From assembly GCA_022606425.2 (NCBI GenBank), contig JAHDVF020000016.1:1766501-1830500 (forward strand): a DNA stretch of 64,000 nt, read 5' to 3'. The stretch is from Lepidostoma basale (taxonomy: Eukaryota > Arthropoda > Insecta > Trichoptera > Lepidostomatidae). A model generated the notes under the pieces. It made no database searches, had not been told where the DNA came from, and saw only the letters and a program-made list of their open reading frames with translations. The stretch's first letter is position 1. Each line of letters starts with the position of its first letter. Shown here piece by piece: positions 49,042 through 59,489 of the stretch. The translations under genes were made by a program, and so were the position numbers.

Positions 49042-50490
49042 TAGGAGGTATCGGACGTTAAAATACTTGTTAGTAATAGTGAAGCATGGAACTGGCAAAA
49101 GAAGGATGAAAGTAGAATAAATGCAGTAGAAATGAGATCTCTAAGACGAATGTGTGGCAAATCTGTATATGATAGAGTGACAAATGCAAGTATAAGAAGG
49201 GAATGTGGTGCGAATGAAAGTGTTATGAACAAAATAAGGAAAGGGTCATTAAGATGGTTTGGACACATGGAAAGAATGAGTGAAGACAGAATGGTAAAGA
49301 AGGTAAACGGCGTGAACGGAGCTAGAAATAGAGGAAGGCCGAGGAAAACGTGGCACGATCAAATCAATCAAATATTGAATGTCGGTCACGTGAGGAGTCG
49401 GAAAAATCGACGTGCGTGCATGACAAGATGTATGAATGTAGAGGAAGTCGAGAGACGTATGTCAGGACAGAACAGTGTGGCGTTCCATTCTTTCTGCCTA
49501 CCCCTCCGGGGAGACGGCGTGATGGTAAGTTAGTTAGTTAGTTAGTTAGTAATTTACATAGAAAATACCGAATGTAAGTAGGACGGTTTTACGAATATAA
49601 TACCGTTCTGCTATCCTGATACCAAGATTTCATTTTAAAACCTTCTGTATGGAGAAATTTGCGTTTTTCAACTTTATTATTAAAAATTATAAAATCGCGA
49701 AAAAATAATTCAAAAGATGATGAAAATTTTTTTTTCTATGCCAAAAATCTCAAATTCTCCATACAAAATTATATCTTGAAAATATTAAGTACCAGGAGTT
49801 CAAGGCGTGCTAGGAGGTATCGGACGTTAAAATACTTGTTAGTAATTTTACATAGAAAATACCGAATGCAATAAGTAGGACGGTTTTACGAATAGAAAAA
49901 ATTCAGATTTCAAACTACCCACATTATCTTCTTGGTCGTTCTGCTATCCTGATACCAAGATTTCATTTAAAAACTTTTTGTATGGAGAAATTTGCGTTTT
50001 TCAACTTTATTAAATTAAAAATTATGAAATCGTGAAAATCAAATTTCGGAATTAGTTTTTGAGATGATATATTTTTTTTACAATGCAAATAAATCCCAAA
50101 TTCTCCATACAAAATTATGTCTTGAAAATATTAAGCACCAGGAGTTCAAGGCGTGCTAGGAGGTATCAGACGTTAAAATACTTATTATTTTATATCAAAA
50201 ATACCTAAGTGAGGACGGTTTTACGAATCGAAAAATTTCATGCTTCACATATCTTTTTGGCCATTCTGCTATCCTGATACCAAGATTTCATTTTAAAACA
50301 TTTTGTATGGAGAAATTTGCGTTTTTCAATATAAAAAATTATAAAATCGTGAAAACCAAATTTCGGAATTGGTTTTTGAAATGATTATTTTTTTCAATGC
50401 AAATCCCAAATTCTCAATTACAAAATTATGTTTTAAAAATACTAAGCACCAGGAGTTAATGGCGTGCTAGGAGGTATCGGACGTTTACAT
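49042..50490 (+). repeat. Tandem repeat array, monomer about 311-346 bp, split by a LINE
   Basis: TAGGAGGTATCGGACGTTAA or a close form starts at 49042, 49811, 50157 and 50468. Each unit also contains AGGACGGTTTTACGAAT, ATCCTGATACCAAGATTTC, GTATGGAGAAATTTGCG and CACCAGGAGTT. The LINE at 49079-49548 splits the first unit. Spacing between the last three starts is 346 and 311. Confidence 0.85.
49079..49548 (+). mobile_element. TTAG-tail LINE inserted in the tandem array
   Basis: The copy starts at GTGAAGCATGGAACTGGC and ends in TTAG repeats. The host repeat reads CTTGTTAGTAA before it and TAATTTACATAG after it, while an uninterrupted unit has GTTAGTAATTTTACATAG at 49840. The target contains GTTAG, matching the LINE tail, which may have primed integration. 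A 133-codon frame covers the C-terminal region. Confidence 0.9.
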
Positions 50491-50593
50491 AGACATATTA
50501 TATTTTATTTCATAAATAAAAAAGATATCTTTCGTTTCTTTCATGCGTATGAGAGTGAGCAAGACAGGAAGCATTTGGGTGGAACCCTTACGT

Positions 50594-50756
50594 TTTTCTA
50601 TGCAGATCGTGGCTCGAGGTGAAGGCTCACGTAATACGTTTGTGGTTCTATACTGCTGACCAGGAGCGCAAGAAATCGAAAAGGTACCTAGTTAAAATTT
50701 AATAACTGCTGCAATACTTCACCCCGAGCCACGATCTGCATAGAAAAGTATGTCGG
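50594..50756. repeat. Fold-back element with 31-base arms
   Basis: TTTTCTATGCAGATCGTGGC at 50595 pairs with GCCACGATCTGCATAGAAAA at 50735. The match extends through CTCGAGGTGAAG / CTTCACCCCGAG. About 100 bases lie between. Confidence 0.7.
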
Positions 50757-50759
50757 CGG

Positions 50760-51178
50760 CCGAAAGTTTTGCACCGATTGCTTTCAAATTTTGAACAATG
50801 TTACATTCGTATAAACACGTGCTTTTACTTTGGATATCGTCTTCTCGAAAGTTCAAACGCGGGATTTATTTTCCCCCCTCATTTTGGAAATTTATATCTT
50901 GGATTTTGTTGGATGAAGAGAGGAGGGTGCCTTGGAGGATGTGGTGGGTAGGATCCGACATTTGGGCCTGAGTATCCGGGTAAGGAGAAAGTGTGGAGGG
51001 ATCGAAGGTGGCCTTGGATAGAGCCGAGGTCATGGGTGGAGACCAAGGGACGCGGACGGTGAGAATGAGTTGCCTTGGGTGGGCCGGTGGTTTCAGGTGG
51101 GGAACATTGAATCACCATTTGGGCTATTTTCAAGTTATCCAAATTAAGCCACACCAACGCGTGGCTGGGTACAGCTAG
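50760..51178 (+). mobile_element. Helitron 3' part
   Basis: Ends GCCACACCAACGCGTGGC (a GCCAC/GTGGC hairpin), then TGGGTACAGCTAG followed by T. This is the CTAG terminus after a short hairpin that Helitrons carry. The upstream part is GC-richer and non-coding. I cannot place the 5' TC end. Confidence 0.65.
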
Positions 51179-51594
51179 TAAGTTATAAAAGATGATGTAC
51201 TCGTACTAGCTATGACAGAATACAAAATGAAAAATAACATAATAAATCGAATGTATTTCCTTATAAGGTGTCTCACCTCATTATTTTGCAACAGCAAAAG
51301 AAATATTATATTTATTTACAGATCAATTTTATTTAAATACTATAATTAGGTAGTATTAAAAAAAAGACGGGATGTATGAAGCTGTTGAAATAAGCAAGTA
51401 GTCAGTCAAATCTCTTCGGTCCATAAACCACGCACTGTGCAAGCATTTCTCGAGGCTGCGTGAGAAGGGGTAGCTAATCGTTAGTTTTGGAACTGGAAAT
51501 AAAATATTGATTACTAAAATTTTTAAATTTGCTTAATGTAATTCCCCCTCCCCCCTAAAATTTACTAAAATCAATAAAATGACACACTGTTTTG
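51179..51594. other. No gene recognised
   Basis: AT-rich with one C-run at 51545-51560. Confidence 0.5.
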
Positions 51595-51655
51595 CGACTA
51601 AGTTCAGTTTGAGAATGCCCTCGCAAGGCGAAACAAATTTGTCACTATTATTTGA
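51595..51655 (+). ncRNA. Hammerhead-ribozyme-like core, family C, best copy
   Basis: TTGAGAA is at 51609-51615, then GCC-CUCGCAA-GGC, and GAAA at 51630-51633. The palindrome ACAAAUUUGU follows, with GUC ending at 51643. Stem I AGU (51606-51608) pairs with ACU (51644-51646). The U3-A8 pair replaces C3-G8. The element body resumes after a LINE insertion at about 51840. Confidence 0.5.
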
Positions 51656-51689
51656 TTGTACATAGATCTTGCGATCTATTTATGCAGGA

Positions 51690-51830
51690 TATCAACTTTC
51701 TTCCTATGATGAAGACGACCAGCCTTCACTCCATCTTTTTGGTGGTCGTCCTGGTGGTCGACGGCCCTCTGGAGTCTCGTGCATCACGATCTTAAGAATT
51801 CTTTCTGGATCCATTCTCTCGATATTATTA
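51690..51830 (-). mobile_element. LINE fragment within the family C element
   Basis: Antisense GGTGGTCGTCCTGGTGGTCG and CTGGAGTCTCGTGCATC come from a Gly-Arg-Pro-Pro-region LINE end. The flanks at 51655 and 51840 belong to one family C copy. Confidence 0.55.
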
Positions 51831-51894
51831 TTACTATTTATATAAATTTAATCCAAGTAAAACCACTAAACAATCATGATTACCATTATAAATT

Positions 51895-51985
51895 AAGACT
51901 GAAAGCGTCTGTTTTCTAGAATTTTGTGGGAATGACATGTTCCGTTTTGCTTACATGCATTATTAAATGTTCGCCTTCGCATTTG
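51895..51985 (-). repeat. Family B repeat, decayed
   Basis: The minus strand has AACATGTCATTCCC and TTCTAGAAAACAGACG, as in the other family B tails. The 5' box reads TTAATAA and GAAA is disrupted. Confidence 0.55.
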
Positions 51986-52205
51986 ATACACAAATTCACT
52001 CACATTCTTCAAGTTCTCTTCGTTCGCACTTATGTTCTAAACTGTCATTTGCTCTTCCCTTTCAAAAACTTTAACTTTCCGACATTCATCATTGAATCAT
52101 TTGACTTGCATACCTGATACATTCTCGACACCAAGACTTGTAATTCGTCCGCACTATCCGCAACGAGAACGGCATCGTCCGCGTAAAGCGTGGTATTATA
52201 ACAGT
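51985..52205 (-). mobile_element. RTE-like LINE, polymerase fragment with intact YADD
   Basis: The minus strand reads Asn-Thr-Thr-Leu-Tyr-Ala-Asp-Asp-Ala-Val-Leu-Val-Ala-Asp, then Val-Ser-Arg-Met-Tyr-Gln-Val-Cys-Lys. The Tyr-Ala-Asp-Asp codons lie at 52185-52174. It is the only copy in the window that keeps the catalytic Asp pair of this LINE. No tail is attached. Confidence 0.85.
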
Positions 52206-52504
52206 ATTCCGAATTCAACAGTTAAAAATGTTTTATAACAAATAAGTTGCGTATTCCTTCTCGCACTAGCTGAAGAATTCCGATTTACGATGGCTGATTA
52301 CATCAGCGCATTCCTCCAGCACCGCTGAACGCGCCATCCCTGGCTCTTGATACTTCCATTTTTGGTGGCCTCCTTGTCGGTGACAGAAGTCGCAATAGGC
52401 ATGGAATGCTTTCACTGCGCGTGTCTACATCTTCCGTCCACAATTCGCAACTTAATGCTACAATGCAACTTTGATAAATATTTACAAATAAACAGTAACT
52501 ATTT
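52206..52504. other. Possible LINE scrap, otherwise nothing
   Basis: A GC-richer section at 52300-52450 has antisense LINE-like words (CCGCTGAACGCGCCATCC) but no clear frame. Confidence 0.35.
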
Positions 52505-52612
52505 AATTATTTACTAAGGCATGGACAATGATGTAAAACTCCGTATAAAGTAATTAATAAAGCTCACGTTTTCTATAAGATTTATTATATTTTAAATGTG
52601 ACACGTAACATG
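52505..52612 (-). repeat. Family B tail fragment
   Basis: The minus strand reads AATATAATAAATCTTATAG, AAAACGTGAGC and a GTTTTACATCATTG end. These match the 3' part of family B. The ribozyme-like part is only a GTCACA remnant. Confidence 0.55.
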
Positions 52613-52649
52613 TGACATTTGACATAAGAACGAACGACTGAAATCGAAA

Positions 52650-53507
52650 ATGAAAAGAGGAGAGGAGAAGAGGAGGAGAGGAGGAGAGGAGGAGAGGAGG
52701 AGAGGAGGAGAGGAGGAGAGGAGGAGAGGAGGAGAGGAGGAGAGGAGGAGAGGAGGGAGAGGAGGAGAGGGAGGAGAGGAGGAGAGGAGGAGAGGAGGAG
52801 AGAGAGAGAGAGAGGAGGAGAGAGGAGGCAGGAGAGGAGGAGAGGAGGAGAGGAGGAGAGGAGGAGAGGAGGAGAGGAGGAGAGGAGGAGAGGAGGGGAG
52901 AGGAGGAGAGGAGGAGAGGAGGAGAGAGGAGGAGAGGAGGAGAGGAGGAGAGGAGGAGAGGAGAGGGAGGAGAGAGGAGAGGAGGAGAGGAGGAGAGGAG
53001 TAGAGGAGGAGAGGAGGAGAGGAGGAGAGGAGGAGAGGAGGAGAGGAGGAGAGGAGGGGAGAGGAGGAGAGGAGAGAGGGAGGAGAGGAGGGGAGAGGAG
53101 AGGAGGAGAGGAGTGAGAGGAGAGAGGAGGAGAGGGGAGGAGGAGGAGAGAGGAGAGGAGGAGAGGAGGAGGAGGAGGAGAGGAGGGAGAGGGAGGAGAG
53201 GGAGAGGAGGAGAGGAGGAGAGGAGGAGGAGGAGGAGGAGGAGAGGAGGAGAGGAGGAGAGGAGAGAGAGGAGAGGAGGAGAGTATAGAGAGGAGGAGAG
53301 GAGGAGGAGGAGAGGAGGAGAGGAGGAGAGGAGGAGAGGAGGAGAGGAGGAGAGGAGGGAGAGAGGAGAGGAGGAGAGGAGGAGAGGGAGGAGAGGAGGA
53401 GAGGGAGGAGAGGAGGAGGAGGAGAGGGAGGAGAGGAGAGAGGAGAGGAGGAGGAGGAGAGAGGAGAGGAGGAGAGGAGGAGAGGAGGAGAGGAGGAGGG
53501 AAGAATA
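52650..53507. repeat. 860-bp polypurine minisatellite, AGGAGAGG unit
   Basis: Almost uninterrupted G/A on the plus strand, mostly the 8-base unit AGGAGAGG with AGG, GGAG and GA variants. Only a few pyrimidines break it (near 52830, 53000, 53113, 53284). Long open frames on both strands (Arg/Gly/Glu-rich, and Ser/Pro/Leu-rich) are artefacts of the repeat. Confidence 0.95.
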
Positions 53508-53689
53508 AATGAAGAAAAGAAATCAATTCGTTATTATTACAATAGAGTTGGCCAATTTCAAGAGCAGTCTATGGTATATCTTCAATATATTACATATTAG
53601 GATTGATATGTTCTGTATTTCCTCGTGTGTTTTAATTATTATTTTTATTTAAAAAAAAAAACATTTTAATTTGTTTTGAATGTATACAA

Positions 53690-53996
53690 ATACTTGTAGA
53701 CTGGATTTTACCCATTGCGGGTTAATCATTTTTATCATTTTTGCGTAGCCTTTCACATTCCATTAATAAATATTTTCTGCTTAATGCTTACATTTAATCT
53801 TAATAGATGGCGCTAGTGCAGATTGAATTAAAATGTGAAGTGTTTCTCAACATAGTAGCATATACATCGTTCAAAAATTTGTCAGATGTGGTGGTCGTAA
53901 GAAGGGCGGAATGGGGAATGTTGTATTACATAAAACGATCGCTTAACCCAACTACCATACGAGTATTCTGTGTCCAAAAAACAATTTACATCATCG
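53690..53996 (+). repeat. Inverted-repeat element R1, left part of interrupted copy
   Basis: Starts GAATGTATACAAATACTTG and runs to ACAATTTACATCATCG. It continues at 56936 (CATCGTCTCTATTGAGATAC) after the Transib element. Confidence 0.85.
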
Positions 53997-56935
53997 CACA
54001 ATGGGGCAGGATTCAGAATTCTCATACAATAACCCAAAAAATAAAAATTATGATTCATTAAACGCTTTGTTATTATATGATGACTCAGATATATTTAGCA
54101 TATGATCACGAGCAGATAGACAAGCTAGACTGTGACACGTTCGCTCTAGCACCCCTCAATCGGAGCCGATTACTCGTAGAGGTTACACGTCCGTTATTTC
54201 AAGTCAGCGCAACACCTAGTTTCTAACATTTATTTAGTTGTATTATTGATAAAAAATTTAAAGTTTTAGTATGGAACCTTACACGTCAGGTATGTATCCT
54301 CTTTTTCGAGTTAAATTAATTGTAATTACGGCTTGTTTTAAATGTAAAAAAATTAAACCGATTTCGCATTAAAATGATACAGAGGTTTTTGTAATATTAA
54401 AAAAACATTTAGAGATTTAGTATAGAATCCCGATGAATTCCGCAAGTATTTTAATTGATTTATAATAAGTAATTGTTGTACTTTATTGATATGATGTTAT
54501 TTTTTGCCACTTTTTGCACCTTTTTATAATAACAGCACATTTCGAATAACCAAAAATGAGAAAAAAATACACCAATTTTGTATCTTATTCTGTTTTTCCT
54601 TTTCTCGCATACCTAGGTACCAGCTCCAGCACTTTGTTCATGACAAAGCATCAATTAATAACGCTTATGAAGAGTTTCGGAAAAGAAAAATTGGAGTATC
54701 AGATTGATTTCCTGCAAAAAGAAATCATAAAACGGACAAGGTGTGTTGATGAGTTAGGAAAAAGTGTTACGTGTGTTAAAATTTTTATTCGGTTTAAATT
54801 TGATTATAAATCATGATGGGAATCAGCTCACTGGATGAAAGAAAGATTTCTCGATGTTAATAAAACGTGGCTTGATACATCCGTTTCTTTTATTCGCGCT
54901 ACAAAAACATGTGGCGGTCGCCCGATGATTCCTTTTGAGGAGAGTACAGAAAGGGTGAAGCGGCAAAAGACGGTTAATCTGAGGAATTCTGCATCTCTGC
55001 CAGACTTACCCTACGCAACACAAATGGAACTTAGAGCTGCATGACAGGCAGATGCCTCAAAGTTGGTTCGAGGTATTTTATCTGTTCCAACAGGTTCAGG
55101 TAAATCTTATCAAACTTCCAGGGAGTCTTTTGGAAACGTGTTCATGTGAGCAGAAGATGCTTTAGCACTTTTAATAGAAGCGGACTTGCCTCCACATCAG
55201 TATAACGCTATTAAGTTGAAATCTAAAAACTTATATCCTTCTTATTAAACTGTACAGGCCTAAAAAAGACGATGTTATCCAGAGCCAGAAAATATACATG
55301 TCACGGATACTTTGGTATATGTTGATTTGCAGATCATGCTTAATCTCACGATTGAGCGTTTAATTATCACCCATCAAGATGTTGTTTTTACACTCAAACC
55401 CAAAGAATTTAATAATATGATATTATATTCCAAATGGGGAGTTGATGGAAGTTCGGGGCACAGTTCACATAAACAGGCTTTTTTTGACGCAGATGCCGAT
55501 GATGCAGCGGTTTTTATCATATCATTTGCCCCCTTACGCCTAGTGTCTGGTGCCAAAATTATTTGGCAAAATCCAAGACCTGGTTCAACGAGGTATTGCA
55601 GACCTCTGAAAATAGAATTTATTAAGGAATGCACAGCAGTACCTTTGGAAGAGAAACGAAGGGTAGATGAAGAAATAAAAATATTACCACAACCATAGTC
55701 AGACTAGATGGGCGCGTTATCGTAATCAAACATCATTTAATATTCGCAATGATTGATGGCAAAGTATGTAATGCTATCACACATACTTCTTCTACCCAAA
55801 AATGTTACATACGTGGTGCCACATCTAAACAATTGAATTATAATATATAGATGCATTGCTAACAAAATAAATAAAAACAGAAAATTTAGAATTCGGCATT
55901 TCGGTCTTGCACGGATGGATACGCTTTTTTTGTGTCTTCTCCAAACTGCCTATAAAAGCTCGAGGGACAGACAAGGAAATCGTTGAAGAAACTAAGAAAA
56001 AAATTCAAGCTCAGTTCAAAGAAAAACTAGGTTTGATCGTGGACAAACCAAGCCGGGCTTTGGTAACACAAACGATGGAAATACCGCCAGGCGTTTTTTT
56101 TTTAATGCAGAGGTGTCTGCAGAAATAACCAATTTAGATGTAGAATTAATAAGAAAAATGCACACCATTTTAAAAGTTATATCATGTGGTCATGAAATTA
56201 GTGTGGAAAAATACCGGGAGTATGCGTTACATGCAGCCAGATATTTTGAAGAAAAATATCCGTGGTGTAATATGCCACCCACACTTCACGAATATTTGAT
56301 ACACGGACCTGAAATAATAAAAACGTCAATATTGCCGATAGGTCAATTAACCGAAGAAGCGCAGGAAGCACGTAACAAAGATTTTAAAAAGTTTAGGGAG
56401 TAACACTCGAGGAAATCCAGCAGAACGAATTCAAACAGGGATATTTTAAATTTTCTTTTACTCTCATCAGATCCTTTAATAACTAGTAAGAGGAAATTAC
56501 CGAAAGAGAAACTAACTAGATTCCCCAAAGACATTTTGGATCTGATAATACCTCCATCTACAGGGTCCTCCAGCCAAATCGAAAATGATGAATCCGATGA
56601 CAGTGATGAGAAATATCTGATAACGAGTAAAAAAAATATTGGTGTGTATTTATGAAGGGTAAAATCGACGTTCTTTCAAGAAACGTATATATTATGTAAA
56701 ACTAAGCTGCATTTTACGTTATTAAAAATAATAAAAAATGACTTTAACGAGCATATAAAAATAAGACAGTATTTGACACATATTTCATTGTTATTGGAAA
56801 AATAAAGTGTTAATATTCATGACATTGTCTCTTATTTTCATTAGCCTACCTAATTACATTAAATTCTTTGATTTATAGCTATATATATAGCTTCTATGAG
56901 TAAATGACACGTTTTCATATTTTGGCCCCACTGTG
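53997..56935 (+). mobile_element. Transib DNA transposon, complete ends, decayed
   Basis: A 2939-bp element. The left end is CACAATGGGGCAGG and the right end, reversed, is CACAGTGGGGCCAA. CATCG flanks it on both sides (53992-53996 and 56936-56940). The interrupted R1 repeat closes exactly when one CATCG and the element are removed. The length, CACWRTG ends and 5-bp duplication all fit Transib, the superfamily related to RAG1. The transposase remnant lies at 54556-56655, between AT-rich 5' and 3' flanks. Confidence 0.92.
54556..56655 (+). pseudogene. Transib transposase (RAG1-like DDE), broken
   Basis: The transposase would cut at the CACWRTG ends and join them to a 5-bp staggered target. In order: an N-terminal part with Arg-Pro-Met-Ile-Pro-Phe-Glu-Glu and Leu-Pro-Tyr-Ala-Thr-Gln-Met (54907-55040). 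Next is Lys-Trp-Gly-Val-Asp-Gly-Ser-Ser-Gly-His with the first Asp at 55444-55446, then Ile-Trp-Gln-Asn-Pro-Arg-Pro-Gly-Ser-Thr-Arg. Next is Met-Ile-Asp-Gly-Lys-Val-Cys-Asn with the probable second Asp at 55755-55757, followed by Cys-Tyr-Ile-Arg-Gly, where the family has Cys in place of Arg. Next is Leu-His-Gly-Trp-Ile-Arg-Phe-Phe, and last Leu-Thr-Glu-Glu-Ala-Gln-Glu-Ala-Arg-Asn-Lys with the Glu near 56356. Stops lie at 55045, 55150, 55246 and 56401, with frame changes near 55280, 55695 and 56050, so it is dead. Confidence 0.9.
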
Positions 56936-56975
56936 CATCGTCTCTATTGAGATACAATTAATCCTTAAAAAATAC
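56936..56975 (+). repeat. Inverted-repeat element R1, right part of interrupted copy
   Basis: CATCGTCTCTATTGAGATAC then AATTAATCCTTAAAAAAT, matching the sequence that follows the target site in the 5515-5790 copy. Confidence 0.85.
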
Positions 56976-57029
56976 AAAGTATGCATGTACAAGCATATTG
57001 ATTTTTTTATAAACTCTTTTGGGAAGTTG

Positions 57030-57258
57030 ACTTGGAAAAAATGATTAAGGAAAGAATAATTAAGAAAATATATGTTGGCGATGTGAATAGAGCAAGAAAT
57101 AGAGGCAAACCAAGGTAATTGTGACACGATTAAATAAATCCCTAACCACTCCACGTGAGGAGGCGGCGAAATTGGCGCACATGTATTGAACGATTTATGA
57201 ATGTCGAGGAATCAAAATGTCAGGAAAGAAAATTGTGGCAATCCATTCTTTAGTTATT
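57030..57258 (+). mobile_element. TTAG-tail LINE, decayed 3' fragment
   Basis: AAGAAAATATATGTTGGCGATG, AGAAATAGAGGCAAACC and ATGAATGTCGAGGAATC follow the V-type order. The 3' tail is lost after CAATCCATTCTTTAG. Confidence 0.75.
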
Positions 57259-57797
57259 GACGATATACAATATTTTTCATCGTTTTAATAAACTCTAAGC
57301 AAAATTTGACTTAAAAAGCACCAAACATACGTAAAGTGATCATTCACCAAACAATACATGAAATGAATCTTTTTTACGTCGTGTTTTTAATTTAATATGA
57401 ATACAAGTGTGTTGTTAGAAATTTAGGGTCGTATTGTTTACCCCCTCAGTCACACTCCAGCGATTATCTCGTCAATCAATATTCGATTTAACGCATAACT
57501 TTACCCCATAAAACACCTTATGTTACCCCGAAAAAATATCGTATATTGCCCTTTGTGATGAGGCAATTAAGGGTGAAATTCGTTTAACGCTGAAAAATTA
57601 CGAACATAGTTTTGATAAATGTAGGTTGTAAACCTTTCACCATAGTTGGGGGCTTTTTTAGGGTTAAAATTGAGCGGATATGCAAAAAATGAATACGCAA
57701 TATTGTGTGAACAACCCCTTCTATATATTGATTATGCTTTGTATTGATTACTTATTTTCCAATATTTGTTTATAGATTTAAACGTATTAGTATAAAT
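57259..57797. other. No gene recognised
   Basis: Mostly AT-rich. The part at 57420-57710 is not repeated in the window, with repeated TTACCCC words, and no exon is supported. Confidence 0.4.
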
Positions 57798-58628
57798 CGC
57801 TGACAGTGAAGACAATTTGCAAGTCTTGGTAGCAAGGATGTATGAGGCGTGCAAAAAGAGTGACTTGGTGATGAATGTGTCTAAATCTAAAGTGATGGTT
57901 TTCGAGAAAGAAGAATGTATGACGATTTGTGATATAAGTGCGATGGGCGAGAAATTGGAGTAAGTTACTGAATTCACGTATCTGGGAAGCATGTTTACAA
58001 GGGACGGAAAAATGGAGAAAGACATCGAAAGGAGGGTTGGTGCTGGGAATAAAATAAATGGCGCACTCAAAGTCATAACTGCAAATAGAAATATATCCAC
58101 AGAAGCAAAGATGGCAGTACACAATGGAGTTCTAGTGCCAAATCTCATGTATGGAAGTGAAGCTTGGAGCTGGCAAAAGAAGGATGAAAGCAGGATAAAC
58201 GCCGTAGAAATGAGATCACTAAGAAGAATGTGCGGGAAAACGTTGTATGATAGAATACCGAACAATGAAATAAGAAAGAAATGTAAGACAGATGACTGCA
58301 TCATGAATAAAATTAAGAAAGGATCCCTGAGATGGTTCGGACATATGGAACGAATGGATGAGAGTAGAATGGTTAAAAAGTTGTACACAAGCAGTGTGAG
58401 TGGGAAAAGAAGCCGAGGACGATCGAGGAAAACATGGCATGACCAAATTAACCAATTACTAAAAGGCGGCCAAATTCGAAATCGGAATAATCGACGTGCG
58501 TGCATGGTGCGATGTATGAATGTGGAGGAAGCCCGAGAGGTGTGCCAGGACAGGCCAGTGTGGCGATCCATCCTCTCTGCCTACCCCTCCGGGGAAATGG
58601 CGTGATGGTTAGTTAGTTAGTTAGTTTT
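57798..58628 (+). mobile_element. RTE-like LINE, longest T-type copy, TTAG tail
   Basis: Starts just after the catalytic box (Asp-Asn-Leu-Gln-Val-Leu-Val-Ala-Arg-Met-Tyr-Glu-Ala-Cys). It has one in-frame TAA at about 57961 after Glu-Lys-Leu-Glu, then a 204-codon frame 57991-58602 from Met-Phe-Thr-Arg-Asp-Gly-Lys to Ser-Gly-Glu-Met-Ala-stop. Motifs include Asn-Leu-Met-Tyr-Gly-Ser-Glu-Ala-Trp, Arg-Trp-Phe-Gly-His-Met-Glu-Arg-Met and Arg-Gly-Arg-Ser-Arg-Lys-Thr-Trp-His-Asp-Gln. The tail is GATGG plus TTAG repeats, so the T subfamily shares the V-type tail. Confidence 0.92.
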
Positions 58629-58704
58629 AGTATAAACGATAACAAAGTATTTAATAAAATTTTCTAAAATAAAACTCTTTGTATTTACCGATAAGGTATA
58701 TCTG

Positions 58705-58930
58705 TGGTGTTGAGGATATATTAAGACGGGGAAGAAGCAGAAGGCGCTTTTGGAGAGATCACGTAGACCGCATGGAATTCAAGAATTGAATAAAATGTCA
58801 GAGATGAAAACCCAAGCAGTAAAGACTACCACGAAGGCCGCCAAAAAGATGGAGAGATGACTAGACATGATCATCCCAGGACAACTCACCGTCACAAACA
58901 GGTCATACGACCTAAACTAAGAGAAAGAAG
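58705..58930 (+). mobile_element. LINE fragment, decayed
   Basis: Words such as Arg-Ser-Arg-Arg-Arg-Phe-Trp-Arg-Asp-His-Val-Asp and CCACGAAGGCCGCCAAAAAG suggest the Gly-Arg-Pro region of another RTE-type LINE. Frames are broken. Confidence 0.55.
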
Positions 58931-58949
58931 TAGAAGAATCAGTATTGGT

Positions 58950-59005
58950 ATTAAAATTGATGCCAACTAGTTTCGCTTAGACCCAAGCTTTATCAGGACA
59001 AAATA
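58950..59005 (-). ncRNA. Hammerhead-like core, family D, antisense
   Basis: On the minus strand the box is CTGATAA (58996-58990, G8 changed), stem II is GCTTGG/CTAAGC, and GAAA is at 58974-58971. The palindrome ACTAGT and GUU follow. Stem I GUC pairs with GGC with one wobble. The G8 change makes activity unlikely. Confidence 0.45.
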
Positions 59006-59034
59006 ATAACTTAAATTTCTTCTTCTCACCTAGA

Positions 59035-59215
59035 CATTCTTCTTGACCCTTAGGCCGACGACTTCATCTCTTTGGCGGTCTTCTGGGGTGACAGTAGCCA
59101 AAAGGAATCTGATGTGCCACAACGTTTGGGATTCTGGAGGGATCCATCCTCTGCACATTCCAGTATCTTCTGCGTCGTCTGCCCCATCTTACGATATCTT
59201 CGTTTATTCTTCAAT
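59035..59215 (-). mobile_element. LINE fragment (antisense)
   Basis: CTTTGGCGGTCTTCTGGGG, CTGGAGGGATCCATCC and TGCGTCGTCTGCCCCATC are antisense LINE C-terminal landmarks. The plus and minus short frames here are its broken remains. Confidence 0.6.
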
Positions 59216-59442
59216 TTAAATTTATTTAAAAAAATCATCCATTACAGACATCCAAGAGGTTTGTGATTACATAAAAAAAAACAATGAAAAAAAACATTAA
59301 AAGTATTAATATAGTAAGAAAAAACAATAGATAATTTGAACATTTAAGAACAATTAAAATTTATTTAAAAAAAAGTTAAATTAGAAAAAAAATGCAAATA
59401 AAATGAGTATAAAACTGTTATTTGATTCGTTATTATATTACA

Positions 59443-59485
59443 TTGGCCTGATGAAGCTTGGGTCCAAGCGAAACTAGTTATTATT
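59443..59485 (+). ncRNA. Hammerhead-like core, family D, sense
   Basis: CTGATGA is at 59448-59454, stem II GCTTGG-GT-CCAAGC is perfect, and GAAA is at 59470-59473. ACTAGT and GUU end at 59479. The core is intact, but the bases outside do not form stem I here, as if the element ended or recombined at this point. With the antisense copy at 58950 it brackets about 450 bp of other repeats. Confidence 0.45.
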
Positions 59486-59489
59486 TTAT

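Noticed and set aside
52585..53526. Open frame of 313 codons (Ser/Pro/Leu-rich) and complementary Arg/Gly/Glu-rich frames
   Set aside because: They are direct translations of the purine minisatellite. Such frames stay open because the unit has no stop codons, and there is no other coding evidence.
58000..58605. A functional gene for the 204-codon frame
   Set aside because: It is the C-terminal part of a LINE with an upstream in-frame stop, matching many other copies in the window.
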